A DNA stretch of 37,927 nucleotides. It comes from Bdellovibrionales bacterium (GTDB lineage Bacteria; Bdellovibrionota; UBA1018; CAIMNF01). Location: contig JAGWXK010000014.1 in the NCBI GenBank assembly GCA_018969905.1, positions 1 to 37,927 on the forward strand, written 5' to 3'. Positions 1 through 7,190 of this stretch are shown here, in pieces. Both the position numbers and the translations under genes were made by a program. The notes under the pieces are model-generated. The model had not been told where the DNA came from. It did not search any database and was given only the letters and a program-made list of their open reading frames with translations. Within the stretch, counting starts at the first letter, position 1, and each line of letters opens with the position of its first letter.

Positions 1-171
1 CGCAGAACCCTCCTCAAGTGGCGCGATGAGATTCTGAACTACTTCAAAACCGGGCTGACAAATGCACGCGTTGAAGGCTATAATAACGTCGCAAAGCTTG
101 TGAAAAAGCGGGCTTACGGATATCGATCCTTTAAAAACTATCGACTGCGTCTGATAGATGTTTGTTCCTGA
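1..171 (+). CDS. ISL3-family transposase, C-terminal fragment (cut by window start)
   Basis: The first 56 codons read in frame from base 1 to a TGA at 169-171. The peptide has the typical end of an ISL3-family DDE transposase: a W-x-x-E-I-L-x-Y-F segment, then TGLTNARVEGYNN, then a basic KKRAYGYRSF stretch. In this family the glutamate in the N-A-x-x-E-G motif is the last acidic catalytic residue. The N-terminal zinc finger, HTH and the other acidic residues lie outside the window, so it is unknown whether the gene is intact. The domain call is firm for such a short piece. Confidence 0.82.
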   Translation, partial: RRTLLKWRDEILNYFKTGLTNARVEGYNNVAKLVKKRAYGYRSFKNYRLRLIDVCS

Positions 172-212
172 AAGGGAAATTTAAAATACCCACCATAGAG
201 TGAGTAGAATCC
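1..212 (+). mobile_element. Right end of an ISL3-like insertion sequence with candidate terminal inverted repeat
   Basis: About 40 bases follow the transposase stop. Within them, 188-212 (core CCCACCATAGAGTGAGTAG, ending in CC at 211-212) resembles the right inverted repeats of ISL3 elements, whose outer ends usually begin with GG on the complementary strand. This would put the element boundary near 212 and an 8-base target duplication at 213-220. The left end is outside the window, so neither the inverted repeat pairing nor the duplication can be confirmed. The boundary is an inference. Confidence 0.45.
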
Positions 213-226
213 AATCTTAGGAAGAA

Positions 227-302
227 TGGCGTCCCCACGGGGAGTCGAACCCCGGTTACTGCCGTGAAAAGGCAATGTCCTAGGCCTCTAGACGATGGGG
301 AC
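227..302 (-). tRNA. tRNA-Glu (anticodon TTC), CCA encoded
   Basis: Read on the minus strand, the segment folds into a standard cloverleaf. It has a 7-bp acceptor stem (GTCCCCA with TGGGGAC), a 5-bp anticodon stem with loop TTTTCAC (anticodon TTC), a short variable loop and a T arm with stem CGGGG/CCCCG around TTCGAAT. The discriminator base is G, as usual for tRNA-Glu, and CCA is encoded at 229-227. The length is 76 nt. It stands alone, with no other tRNA next to it in the window. An insertion sequence end lies about 14 bases beyond its 3' end. Confidence 0.96.
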
Positions 303-323
303 GCAATGAAAAGAGGAAGTCTT

Positions 324-352
324 TTTCTAGCCGAGATGCGAAATGAATTCAA
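324..352 (-). promoter_or_regulatory. Candidate sigma-70 promoter for tRNA-Glu
   Basis: On the minus strand, TTGAAT (352-347) and TAGAAA (329-324) are separated by exactly 17 bases, and the -10 box ends about 21 bases before the tRNA 5' end. Hexamer matches are moderate, but spacing and position are right for a stable-RNA promoter. The rest of the 303-590 gap shows no convincing gene. Confidence 0.5.
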
Positions 353-590
353 GGAAAAACTCGTGAGGATTGCTTTGGGTCAGAATCCGGGAGGGAGTGC
401 GGTGAGAAATACGAAAAATCTGATTAAATACCAGTAATGATAGGTGATTTTTTGTGTACGCCATTGGCCAAGGAAGCCTTCTGAAGCCAAGCTTCTGGCG
501 ATCCTGGGTTTCGAATCCGTATCCCGGGCAGACTCCCGGCCGATGAAAAAATCCGCAAGATATTAAATATTGGATGTAGAATAATCGGAT

Positions 591-1595
591 ATGACCGAAA
601 TCAAAAAACGAAACATCAATCCCCTTGCTTTGATCCTGGGACTCTCGGCAGCCCTGTTTGCCTTCTTCCTGATCTTCTCCTTTGTGTATTTTTTCATGAA
701 AGGCGGGTCGGAATCCTGGAAGGAGACGGACTCCCAAAAAGGATTCAATGAGAAACGGGAATATGTTGCGGTCATCGAGCTGAAGGGCGTGATTCTTGAG
801 TCTAAAAAGGTACTCCGGAACCTGAAAGACGCTGAGGAGGACAAGGAGGTAAAGGCCGTTGTTCTGCGCCTGAATTCCCCAGGTGGTGCCGTGGCTCCCT
901 CTCAGGAAATTTACGAGGCCGTAAAAAAATACAGCAAGCCTCTCGTGATTTCCATGGGTAGTGTTGCTGCTTCTGGCGCGTTTTATGTGGCGGCCGGTGC
1001 AAAGAAGGTATTCGCAAACGCAGGAACTCTTACTGGGTCCATCGGCGTGATCATGGAGTTTATCAATATGAAAAAGCTTTATGAGTGGGCAAAAGTGGAA
1101 CGATTCTCGGTCAAGACCGGAAAGTTCAAGGACAGTGGAGCCGACTACCGTGAACTTGCCCCCGATGAGCGCGAGTACTTCCAGACACTTGTGCTGGACA
1201 CCCTGGATCAGTTCAAGGCGGCCGTCGCAGAGGGCCGCAAGCTTACTGCTGAAGAAGTGACCGCGGTTGCGGATGGACGTGTTTTCACCGGAACCCAGGC
1301 CAAAAAGCTGAAACTGGTTGATGAGATAGGAACGCTTCAGGACGCAGTGGAATTTGTTGCAAAAGAGGCCAAGATCAAGGGGAAAGTCCGTACGGTTTAT
1401 CCGACGAAAAAGATGAAAGGACTTCAGGATCTTCTTTTGGGTGGATCGTTGGAGGATGAGGAAACCTTCGAAGAAGAACACTCATTCATCGACCGTATTG
1501 TGTCCCGACTTGCGGATCGGATCACAGGGATGAAACAAAATGGAGCTGAGGTCCTGCCTGCAGGCCTCTATTCAATCTGGAATGGCGCACGCTGA
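591..1595 (+). CDS. sppA: Signal peptide peptidase SppA (short, 36K type)
   Basis: This 334-residue membrane-anchored serine peptidase of the SppA/S49 family degrades leftover signal peptides in the inner membrane, acting from the periplasmic side. One transmembrane segment lies at about residues 12-36. The protease core follows, with LRLNSPGG near residue 97, the nucleophile motif GSVAASGAFY (Ser128) and the general base in GKFKDSG (Lys180). The Ser-to-Lys spacing of 52 matches the Ser/Lys dyad of the Bacillus enzyme. Length fits the single-domain form, not the 67-kDa E. coli form. The ATG at 591 has only a weak GGAT close upstream, but it gives the expected short cytoplasmic N-terminus. The last 14 bases overlap the next gene. 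Confidence 0.93.
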   Translation: MTEIKKRNINPLALILGLSAALFAFFLIFSFVYFFMKGGSESWKETDSQKGFNEKREYVAVIELKGVILESKKVLRNLKDAEEDKEVKAVVLRLNSPGGAVAPSQEIYEAVKKYSKPLVISMGSVAASGAFYVAAGAKKVFANAGTLTGSIGVIMEFINMKKLYEWAKVERFSVKTGKFKDSGADYRELAPDEREYFQTLVLDTLDQFKAAVAEGRKLTAEEVTAVADGRVFTGTQAKKLKLVDEIGTLQDAVEFVAKEAKIKGKVRTVYPTKKMKGLQDLLLGGSLEDEETFEEEHSFIDRIVSRLADRITGMKQNGAEVLPAGLYSIWNGAR

Positions 1596-2811
1596 GTCAG
1601 GGCGGAAATCCGCTCAATCCTTGGTCGAGCTTCGAAGTCTTGCTGCGCGAGTGCTTGCGCACGTGTCGACGTCGAAGGACTCCCTCGAAGAGTCAGTGAA
1701 CCTTGTTCTCTCCGCTGCGAGTGGGAAAACTTTTCAAGATTTTGATCGGGCCTGGATCTATGAGATTGCATCAGGTGTTCTGCGCTTCAAAGGGAGGCTC
1801 GATTTCATCATTGATACTTATTCCCTCAAGAAAAAACCCACAGGGGAGATCCGGCGTTTTCTTCAAATCGGAGTGTATCAGTTGCTGGCGCAGGATGTGC
1901 CTCCGCCTCTTGCCGTTTCAGAGACGGTTCAAGCCATTCGTCAGCATGACGGGGAGGCGCCCTCTAAATTTGCAAATGCACTTCTTCGAAAGGTCTCGGA
2001 TTCAAGGGAGTCCTGGATCCATTGGAAAGTCAGCGAGGCGAGCCCGTTCGAGGAACAGGTCGCTTGGTGCAGTCTGCCTGAGTGGCTGTTTAAAAAACTT
2101 CGCAAGGAGCGCGGTTCAGAGTGGGTGTTTTCTTTTTCAGAGGCAGTGCTTGACCGACCGCAGGTCTGGTACCGTACCCCGGCCGAAACCATTCTCCTGA
2201 ATGAAGGATACCGTGGTGATGAGCCTCCTGGATTTGTGCAGGACATTTCCAACCAGAAACTGGTCGATGCGGTGGTGGAATTCCTGAAAGAGCGGGGAAA
2301 AAGTCCCCTTCGGATCCTTGACCTGTGCTCGGCCCCCGGAGGAAAATCGCTTGGACTTGCCTTTGCCGGATTTTCCGTGATTGCGACCGACATAGATGAC
2401 GAACGTCTTCAGAGGGTGCGTGAAAACGTGAGTCGCCTGAATCTCCGCGAAAAGATCGAGATCAGTTCTTATTCCGCAATTCACGAATCGGAGGCAAAGT
2501 TCGATGTGATCTGGATTGATGCTCCCTGCTCGAGCACGGGAATCATTCGCAGGCACCCTGAGATCAAGTGGAACCGAACTCTTCATGATGTCGATCGAAT
2601 GGTGCTCGCACAGGAGGACCTGATGACCTGGGCTGGTCGGCACCTTTCCCCCGGGGGGCTTGTGATTTACTCGACCTGTTCGCTCTTGGATGTGGAAAAC
2701 AATACGAAAGTCCAAGGTTTCGAGATCGGAAAGCGTTTGGAGTGGGTGCCCCAGAATGCGCCACGTGGAGACGGCATACGTGCCGTCTTTTATTTACACA
2801 AAAATTGTTGA
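1582..2811 (+). CDS. rsmB: RsmB-type 16S rRNA (cytosine-C5) methyltransferase
   Basis: The protein would methylate a cytosine of 16S rRNA (C967 in E. coli) using S-adenosylmethionine. An N-terminal NusB-like helical domain covers roughly residues 10-140. The Rossmann methyltransferase domain follows, with motif I LDLCSAPGGKS, motif IV DAPCSSTGIIRRHPE and motif VI YSTCSLLDVENN. The catalytic cysteine lies in TCS, and the PCS cysteine releases the product. I chose the ATG at 1582, which overlaps sppA by 14 bases. An in-frame ATG at 1540 would overlap by 56 bases and add residues that look like read-through of sppA. A second member of the same superfamily lies at 20184-21446. Confidence 0.9.
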   Translation: MAHAESGRKSAQSLVELRSLAARVLAHVSTSKDSLEESVNLVLSAASGKTFQDFDRAWIYEIASGVLRFKGRLDFIIDTYSLKKKPTGEIRRFLQIGVYQLLAQDVPPPLAVSETVQAIRQHDGEAPSKFANALLRKVSDSRESWIHWKVSEASPFEEQVAWCSLPEWLFKKLRKERGSEWVFSFSEAVLDRPQVWYRTPAETILLNEGYRGDEPPGFVQDISNQKLVDAVVEFLKERGKSPLRILDLCSAPGGKSLGLAFAGFSVIATDIDDERLQRVRENVSRLNLREKIEISSYSAIHESEAKFDVIWIDAPCSSTGIIRRHPEIKWNRTLHDVDRMVLAQEDLMTWAGRHLSPGGLVIYSTCSLLDVENNTKVQGFEIGKRLEWVPQNAPRGDGIRAVFYLHKNC

Positions 2812-2862
2812 ATCAGCTTTTCCCGTTTGATAGGGTCCTTCGCCAGGGAGGACTTTCGAGTC

Positions 2863-4386
2863 ATGCGAATCACAACGGTCGTGTTTGCTTTTGGTCTTTT
2901 TACCGGTTTCCTGGTGTACGCAGCCGAAATCAAGCCGGGGAGTGTGGATGATCCGAGCAGCTTTGATACCACCTGGCACAAGGTCTCTTACGATCGGCGT
3001 TTTGGCGCTCTTCCCCTGAACGGATCGGTTGAGAACGAACACATTCCGTGGGCAGATAGTTATTGGCCGATGCAAAGGGGCGGGATGGCGTATCGATGGC
3101 GGGAGTTTCAGGACGGATCCCCGGAAGCCTCGGAACCCGCCTCTGTCAGGAAAAAACGATTCTTTCAGGTTCACCGGTACTCAAGAGCCGAACTTCTTCG
3201 TATGGCACCCGGAGAACGGAGTAGGGTCGTGTCAAACCTCTCGCCGCTTGAAAAATATTCACTCCTGATCGGTGATTATGATTACAAGCTCGTGAACAAA
3301 TTTTTGGACTCCGGGGATGCGGCCTTAAGCTCCTGGCAGGGCTATTGCCATGCTTGGGCTCCGGTTTCCCTTCATTATCCTGAACCGAATCCCGCTACCG
3401 CAATCAACGCGGATGGCATTGAGATCGATTTCGGTTCATCCGACATCAAAGCGGTCATGATCTCGAGTTATGCGGAAAGGGTGAAGGTCTCTTTCAACTC
3501 GTTCATCAATGGAATCGGGCGGAGGATCGGAAACGTGTTCAAGCGGATTGGCGGTTCCACTGTGCAGGATCCTGATGCGACTTTTGTGGGACAACGCTGC
3601 ACTAAGCGTTTCTTGTACCCTACGACCAAGATCAAGAATGGCAGAGAAGTGTTTTCCGATTATGGTGATCCTGCCGGAATCGCCGATTCATATTACCGAC
3701 AGGTAGTGGAGTCATTCCGCAACAAAGCGTTGGCACTTCGGTATTTCCCTGAGGGAGGCCCAGCCCCAACCGACCCCGGATTTGTTCAGAAGGTGATGGC
3801 AAACAAGGAAGATCCCGCTTGTCGGGATGTGAACGCGGGAGCCTTTCACATCGTGATCGGAAATCAACTGGGTCTGAACCGGGAGGGTTTTCTGATCGAC
3901 AAGACCCGTGACGTGGAGGTTTGGAATCAGCCCGTATTCCGCTATGACTCGCAGGTGCTGGAGTGGTCCGGTCCTGAGGCCGGAGCAAGTCCCGGAACGG
4001 CTCGTATGGTGCGGGTCAAGACCCGTCTGTTTTTTGCAGACGACACGGATTATGGATGGGCGTTCTGGTTCCCGACGCTTCCTGCTCTTTTTGGACTTCA
4101 GTCGCCGTTTCTTTCAGAGTATGACCGCTATCAGAAGTTCCTGATTCGGGAGGGAGATCAAACGGAACCCGGAAACTATCCGGAGGGCATTCTCGACTAC
4201 GCCGATTATGAGTACAAACTTGATCTGGATCGTGACGGGGTCATTCTGGGAGGAGAGTGGATCACTTTTGACCGTCCTGATTTCCTATGGCTTTTCCGGA
4301 AAACAGGATTCACCGGCGATTATGCAAAGCTCAACTCCATCTATCATCCCGTTCAATTGCCGGATGACATTGAGCTGCGCTTTTGA
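2863..4386 (+). CDS. Secreted elicitor-type transglutaminase-like protein
   Basis: This is a 507-residue exported protein. A signal peptide (MRITTVVFAFGLFTGFLVYA, then Ala-Glu) supports the ATG at 2863, which is preceded by GGGAGGA about 10 bases upstream. An in-frame ATG at 2827 would bury the signal. The motif WQGYCHAWAP (Cys162-His163) looks like the nucleophile site of the TGase_elicitor family. Further on come SSDIKAVMISSY, AFHIVIGNQLG (His329) and DKTRDVEVWNQP (Asp346), which could complete a Cys-His-Asp triad. Near the C-terminus, DLDRDGVILGGE (454-465) is a perfect EF-hand-type calcium loop pattern within a GGEW motif. It may crosslink or cleave proteins or amide bonds in the envelope or outside the cell; the substrate is unknown. 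It ends 10 bases from a convergent gene. Confidence 0.72.
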   Translation: MRITTVVFAFGLFTGFLVYAAEIKPGSVDDPSSFDTTWHKVSYDRRFGALPLNGSVENEHIPWADSYWPMQRGGMAYRWREFQDGSPEASEPASVRKKRFFQVHRYSRAELLRMAPGERSRVVSNLSPLEKYSLLIGDYDYKLVNKFLDSGDAALSSWQGYCHAWAPVSLHYPEPNPATAINADGIEIDFGSSDIKAVMISSYAERVKVSFNSFINGIGRRIGNVFKRIGGSTVQDPDATFVGQRCTKRFLYPTTKIKNGREVFSDYGDPAGIADSYYRQVVESFRNKALALRYFPEGGPAPTDPGFVQKVMANKEDPACRDVNAGAFHIVIGNQLGLNREGFLIDKTRDVEVWNQPVFRYDSQVLEWSGPEAGASPGTARMVRVKTRLFFADDTDYGWAFWFPTLPALFGLQSPFLSEYDRYQKFLIREGDQTEPGNYPEGILDYADYEYKLDLDRDGVILGGEWITFDRPDFLWLFRKTGFTGDYAKLNSIYHPVQLPDDIELRF

Positions 4387-4395
4387 TTCCTGAAA

Positions 4396-4689
4396 CTATT
4401 TTTTGGGTGGAGCATTCAGTGCGGCTGAAACCGTAAGCACCGCGAGCCTGATGTCCGGGTAAAATTCCGCACTTCTCAATTTTTCTTCCTCAACCTGTTT
4501 GAGCACAAGCTCCAGAATTTCCGTATTTCTTTTCCGGAGCTCCTCGTTCTCCGCAAGGGAAGCCTTGATCTGCTCCAGCCTGCGTTCCAGCACGTCCGCC
4601 TGCGTGTCCAGGGCGTTCTTTTGACTCTGGAGTTCCTTTACCTGATTCACTACGGCATCCTGGGGAATGATCTCAGCCTTGATGTTCAT
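4396..4689 (-). CDS. Small coiled-coil protein of unknown function
   Basis: This 97-residue protein has no recognised family. Residues 12-70 are a charged, Leu/Glu/Lys/Gln-rich heptad pattern that should form a coiled coil. The last 25 residues (SAEFYPDIRLAVLTVSAALN onward) are more hydrophobic and could pack as a small helical cap. There is no signal peptide or cysteine. Its ATG overlaps the stop of the upstream gene, so it is the last gene of the 8370-4396 set and is probably translationally coupled. It is likely a partner of the 201-residue protein before it, which also has a coiled coil. That pairing is inference. Confidence 0.7.
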   Translation of the reverse strand: MNIKAEIIPQDAVVNQVKELQSQKNALDTQADVLERRLEQIKASLAENEELRKRNTEILELVLKQVEEEKLRSAEFYPDIRLAVLTVSAALNAPPKK

Positions 4690-5291
4690 AGTTTGATTTC
4701 CATGGCATAGGCGGTTTTTAGCTCCTCGAGAGCCGTGTTCACCTTCTGGTTGTACTCCGGATCACTCGGGGTGGAGCGGGTTTGTTCCTTCATCCGTTCT
4801 GCGATGAATTTGGTCATTCGAGTGAGCATCCGGTGCTGTTCTTTCAGGGTGATGTTCTCGAGCACGATTTTTTGTGCTTGGTCACCATCGCCACCGAGTT
4901 TTTCCAACTCGGCCTTGAGGTTCTCGACTCTGGCATGAAGCTCATGGGTTTCGTCTTCAAGAGTGAGGCGTTCGCCGATTTGCCTGAGTTTGAATCCTCC
5001 GAGCCTCTGAAAGAGCAGGCTTAAGCTCACGAAATCCGAAAGTCCCTTTCCCTTTCCAACCCAGTACACCTTGTGCTTCGTGCTTTTGGCCAAAAGCTTT
5101 TTCAAGTCGGTCAAAGGTTTCAGGTAAAGCGGATCAAGTGTGGCCAGGGTAAAGTTCACAACCATCGGCTCATCCAGAGTTTTGACCAGTGTTTCAAGGC
5201 CGATGGCAAGAATTCGGATCTGTGGGAGTTCAACAACTCCACGAATCGAAAAACAAGAAATGACCTCGAACCGTTCAAATTTTAATTTCAT
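4686..5291 (-). CDS. Uncharacterised protein: alpha/beta N-terminus plus coiled coil
   Basis: This 201-residue cytoplasmic protein has two parts. Residues 1-105 show alternating predicted strands and helices (MVVNFTLATLDPLYLKPL, KVYWVGKGKGLSDF), faintly like an STAS or anti-anti-sigma fold, but I cannot confirm that. Residues 115-200 are a charged coiled coil. The ATG at 5291 lies inside the end of the upstream gene (17-base overlap), and its stop overlaps the start of the 97-residue gene. Overlaps on both sides point to coupled translation and possibly a complex. No catalytic motif is visible. Confidence 0.7.
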   Translation of the reverse strand: MKLKFERFEVISCFSIRGVVELPQIRILAIGLETLVKTLDEPMVVNFTLATLDPLYLKPLTDLKKLLAKSTKHKVYWVGKGKGLSDFVSLSLLFQRLGGFKLRQIGERLTLEDETHELHARVENLKAELEKLGGDGDQAQKIVLENITLKEQHRMLTRMTKFIAERMKEQTRSTPSDPEYNQKVNTALEELKTAYAMEIKL

Positions 5292-6294
5292 TCTTGATCT
5301 CCGGAGTGAGGGACAAATCGAGGAATTGCAATTCCGGAAGGGTGTCGCCGACGCGACCCGAGCCCTTGAAATCCGAGCCGGTGACCCGCTCCTTCAGCGC
5401 TGCTCCCAACATCGCCATTCCAGAAAGGTCATGCACATCCCGAAGACCGCTGATCCAGGACAAATATGGCGCACCCCAAACAGACATGGCTTCATCCAGG
5501 GGGGTGAACTCCGGGATCATCTGGGCCACAAACGTTGCGATCACCCCGTGATGGACCCCGAATTTCTGGGATTCCATGGAAAGTCGCACGGGTTCGGTGT
5601 ACTTGAGTGAGGAAAGCTTCTTGTAGAATTCGGGGCCCTCTGTCGGCCTCAGCATGCAGATCATAAGCTGCGCAAGTTGTCGCACAAAGGCCGCGGCCGG
5701 AGTGAGTTTTTCGAGGGTGAGTTTCTTTTTGTATCGGGCCACTTTCAGTGTCATTTGCCCTTGTTCAACGGCCCGTGTGAAGGCTTGGGCGATTGGTTCG
5801 TCGAACTTGGCACCCCCGAGATTCAGCATCTGGGTTTTTGACAGATAAAGTAGAAAATCAAAGATGAGACCACCGGCAAACACAAGATCCTTGTATCGGC
5901 TTTCATCGCCGAAAAGCGCGCGGGCCTCATTGGAATACTTCAGGAGTTCATTGGCTTTTCCTGGAAGTTTTCCTGTCGCCTCATCCATCTGGAGTTCTTT
6001 TGTTCTCAGGACCTGATTCATCAAGTTCACGAGCATCCAGAGCTGGGTTGCGCGGGTGGTGTAGAATCGTATGTGTTCTTCCAGAGGCACATCGATATCC
6101 TGCGGATTCAAGGATTTGATCAGAGTCTGAAAGGGAGGAATCAGATGAGGATGGTTGCTGAAGTTTTTGACGAGGTGGGTGACACGATCCTCCACATTGT
6201 CAGGCTCGAAGAGCAGGGGCGTGATCCTCGTGGCTGCGAATGGCCCGATGATTTGTTTGAATAAATCCTCAATCAGCGCCACGCCGGGATTCAC
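5275..6294 (-). CDS. Uncharacterised protein with degenerate HDOD-like region
   Basis: This 339-residue, largely helical protein has no signal peptide. Two stretches recall HDOD domains: FAGGLIFDFLLYLSKT sits where HDOD proteins have a G-L-[IL]-H-D-[IV]-G-K motif, and KFGVHHGVIATFVAQMIPE resembles the F-G-x-x-H-x-x-[IV]-G-A stretch. The metal-binding HD pair is absent, as in many HDOD signalling domains. The start is a GTG at 6294 that overlaps the psd stop in a GTGA arrangement. A real HDOD protein occurs at 23372-24211, and the two show only this loose likeness. A scaffold or signalling role is possible but unproven. Confidence 0.68.
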   Translation of the reverse strand: MNPGVALIEDLFKQIIGPFAATRITPLLFEPDNVEDRVTHLVKNFSNHPHLIPPFQTLIKSLNPQDIDVPLEEHIRFYTTRATQLWMLVNLMNQVLRTKELQMDEATGKLPGKANELLKYSNEARALFGDESRYKDLVFAGGLIFDFLLYLSKTQMLNLGGAKFDEPIAQAFTRAVEQGQMTLKVARYKKKLTLEKLTPAAAFVRQLAQLMICMLRPTEGPEFYKKLSSLKYTEPVRLSMESQKFGVHHGVIATFVAQMIPEFTPLDEAMSVWGAPYLSWISGLRDVHDLSGMAMLGAALKERVTGSDFKGSGRVGDTLPELQFLDLSLTPEIKNEIKI

Positions 6295-7190
6295 TCGTTG
6301 AGTTCTCCCAAGGGTTGGCCGAGCGGAACCCAGGTTTCAAGGCCCTTGGAGCTGTTCTCCAGGATGTCCTGACTTGGCTTGAATTTCTCCTTTTGCAACA
6401 ACCAGATCACAGTTGATCCCCCAAATAAAAAATACCCTTTTTCAAGGCCTTTTTCAAATTTAAGTGGCATCGATGACCTTCCTGAGTACGCGCTTTGCAC
6501 GATCTTTCCCACCCCGAGCGCGCCCACCTCGATCATTGCAACCCTGCCAAATTTCGGGTGCTCCATGACTGCCACTTGGCGCTCATTCTCGAGAAAAACC
6601 TTCGGAGTAGCCTCAATGGCGACGGGATTCACCGAATGGAGCCCCCCCGCGATCCGGTAATGGCGGGTGAGTAGGCCTGAAAAGGGAAAATGGAAGCGGT
6701 GATAGTCCACTGGACAAAGGCGCGCCAAAATCATGCAGCCACCCACAAACTCCTGAGCGAGTTCGGAGTCCCTGAGCAATTCCTCAAGGTCGATCTCGAT
6801 CCCCTTCACATCGAACTTTTGTCGGGGCTTCAGTTCCGGGAAAACATAATAGCGGGCTTCCGCTCCGGCACAAAAATCCCGGTCCGCTTGTGAAAACGGT
6901 CTTTTTCCGGCCTTGAACTTACGGATGAAAAAATCGTTGAAGCAGAAGTAGTCTTCAGCCTCAAAATCCCGCATGTCAATACCGTACCTCGAGATGAAGT
7001 CTTTGATTCTTGAGCGACTCAGGGCGGAGTCCTCGAAGGCACCAAAGATCCGGCTCAGCCAGCGTTTTGAGAAAAACTTGTCGGTGAGGTAAAAGCCCAA
7101 ACGGCTCTGATATGCCCAGTTCAGGTAGGCTCCTCCGTAAACATGTTCGGTTTCAATGGTTTTTGTGACGCGGTTGAAATAGGGGATCAT
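6291..7190 (-). CDS. psd: Phosphatidylserine decarboxylase (type II), Glu in place of triad Asp
   Basis: This enzyme converts phosphatidylserine to phosphatidylethanolamine in the inner membrane. The 299-residue proenzyme should self-cleave at FGGST (Gly258-Ser259) to give a pyruvoyl-bearing alpha chain. The motifs VDYHRFHFPFSG (His164, His167) and EVGALGVGKI match the family, and the start MIPYFNRVTK...VYGG is typical of the Clostridium/Chlamydia-like type II group. In the family the Asp of the Asp-His-Ser triad sits in an S-P-A-D-[GS]-R motif. Here that place reads AGAEAR (Glu111), a conservative but notable change. The ATG at 7190 has GAAGTGA upstream and overlaps the Rsm22 gene end by 38 bases. 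Confidence 0.88.
   Translation of the reverse strand: MIPYFNRVTKTIETEHVYGGAYLNWAYQSRLGFYLTDKFFSKRWLSRIFGAFEDSALSRSRIKDFISRYGIDMRDFEAEDYFCFNDFFIRKFKAGKRPFSQADRDFCAGAEARYYVFPELKPRQKFDVKGIEIDLEELLRDSELAQEFVGGCMILARLCPVDYHRFHFPFSGLLTRHYRIAGGLHSVNPVAIEATPKVFLENERQVAVMEHPKFGRVAMIEVGALGVGKIVQSAYSGRSSMPLKFEKGLEKGYFLFGGSTVIWLLQKEKFKPSQDILENSSKGLETWVPLGQPLGELNE

Noticed and set aside
500-530. GGGTTTCGAATCC, like a tRNA T arm
   Set aside because: The flanking bases do not form a five-pair stem around TTCGAAT, and no acceptor or anticodon arm lies nearby.
327-1481. Long minus-strand frame (384 codons) opposite sppA
   Set aside because: It is antisense to a well-supported gene, its product lacks domain character, and it would collide with the tRNA promoter region.
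4384-4400. Possible terminator between convergent genes at 4386 and 4396
   Set aside because: The 9-base gap has a T run but no hairpin that I can pair.
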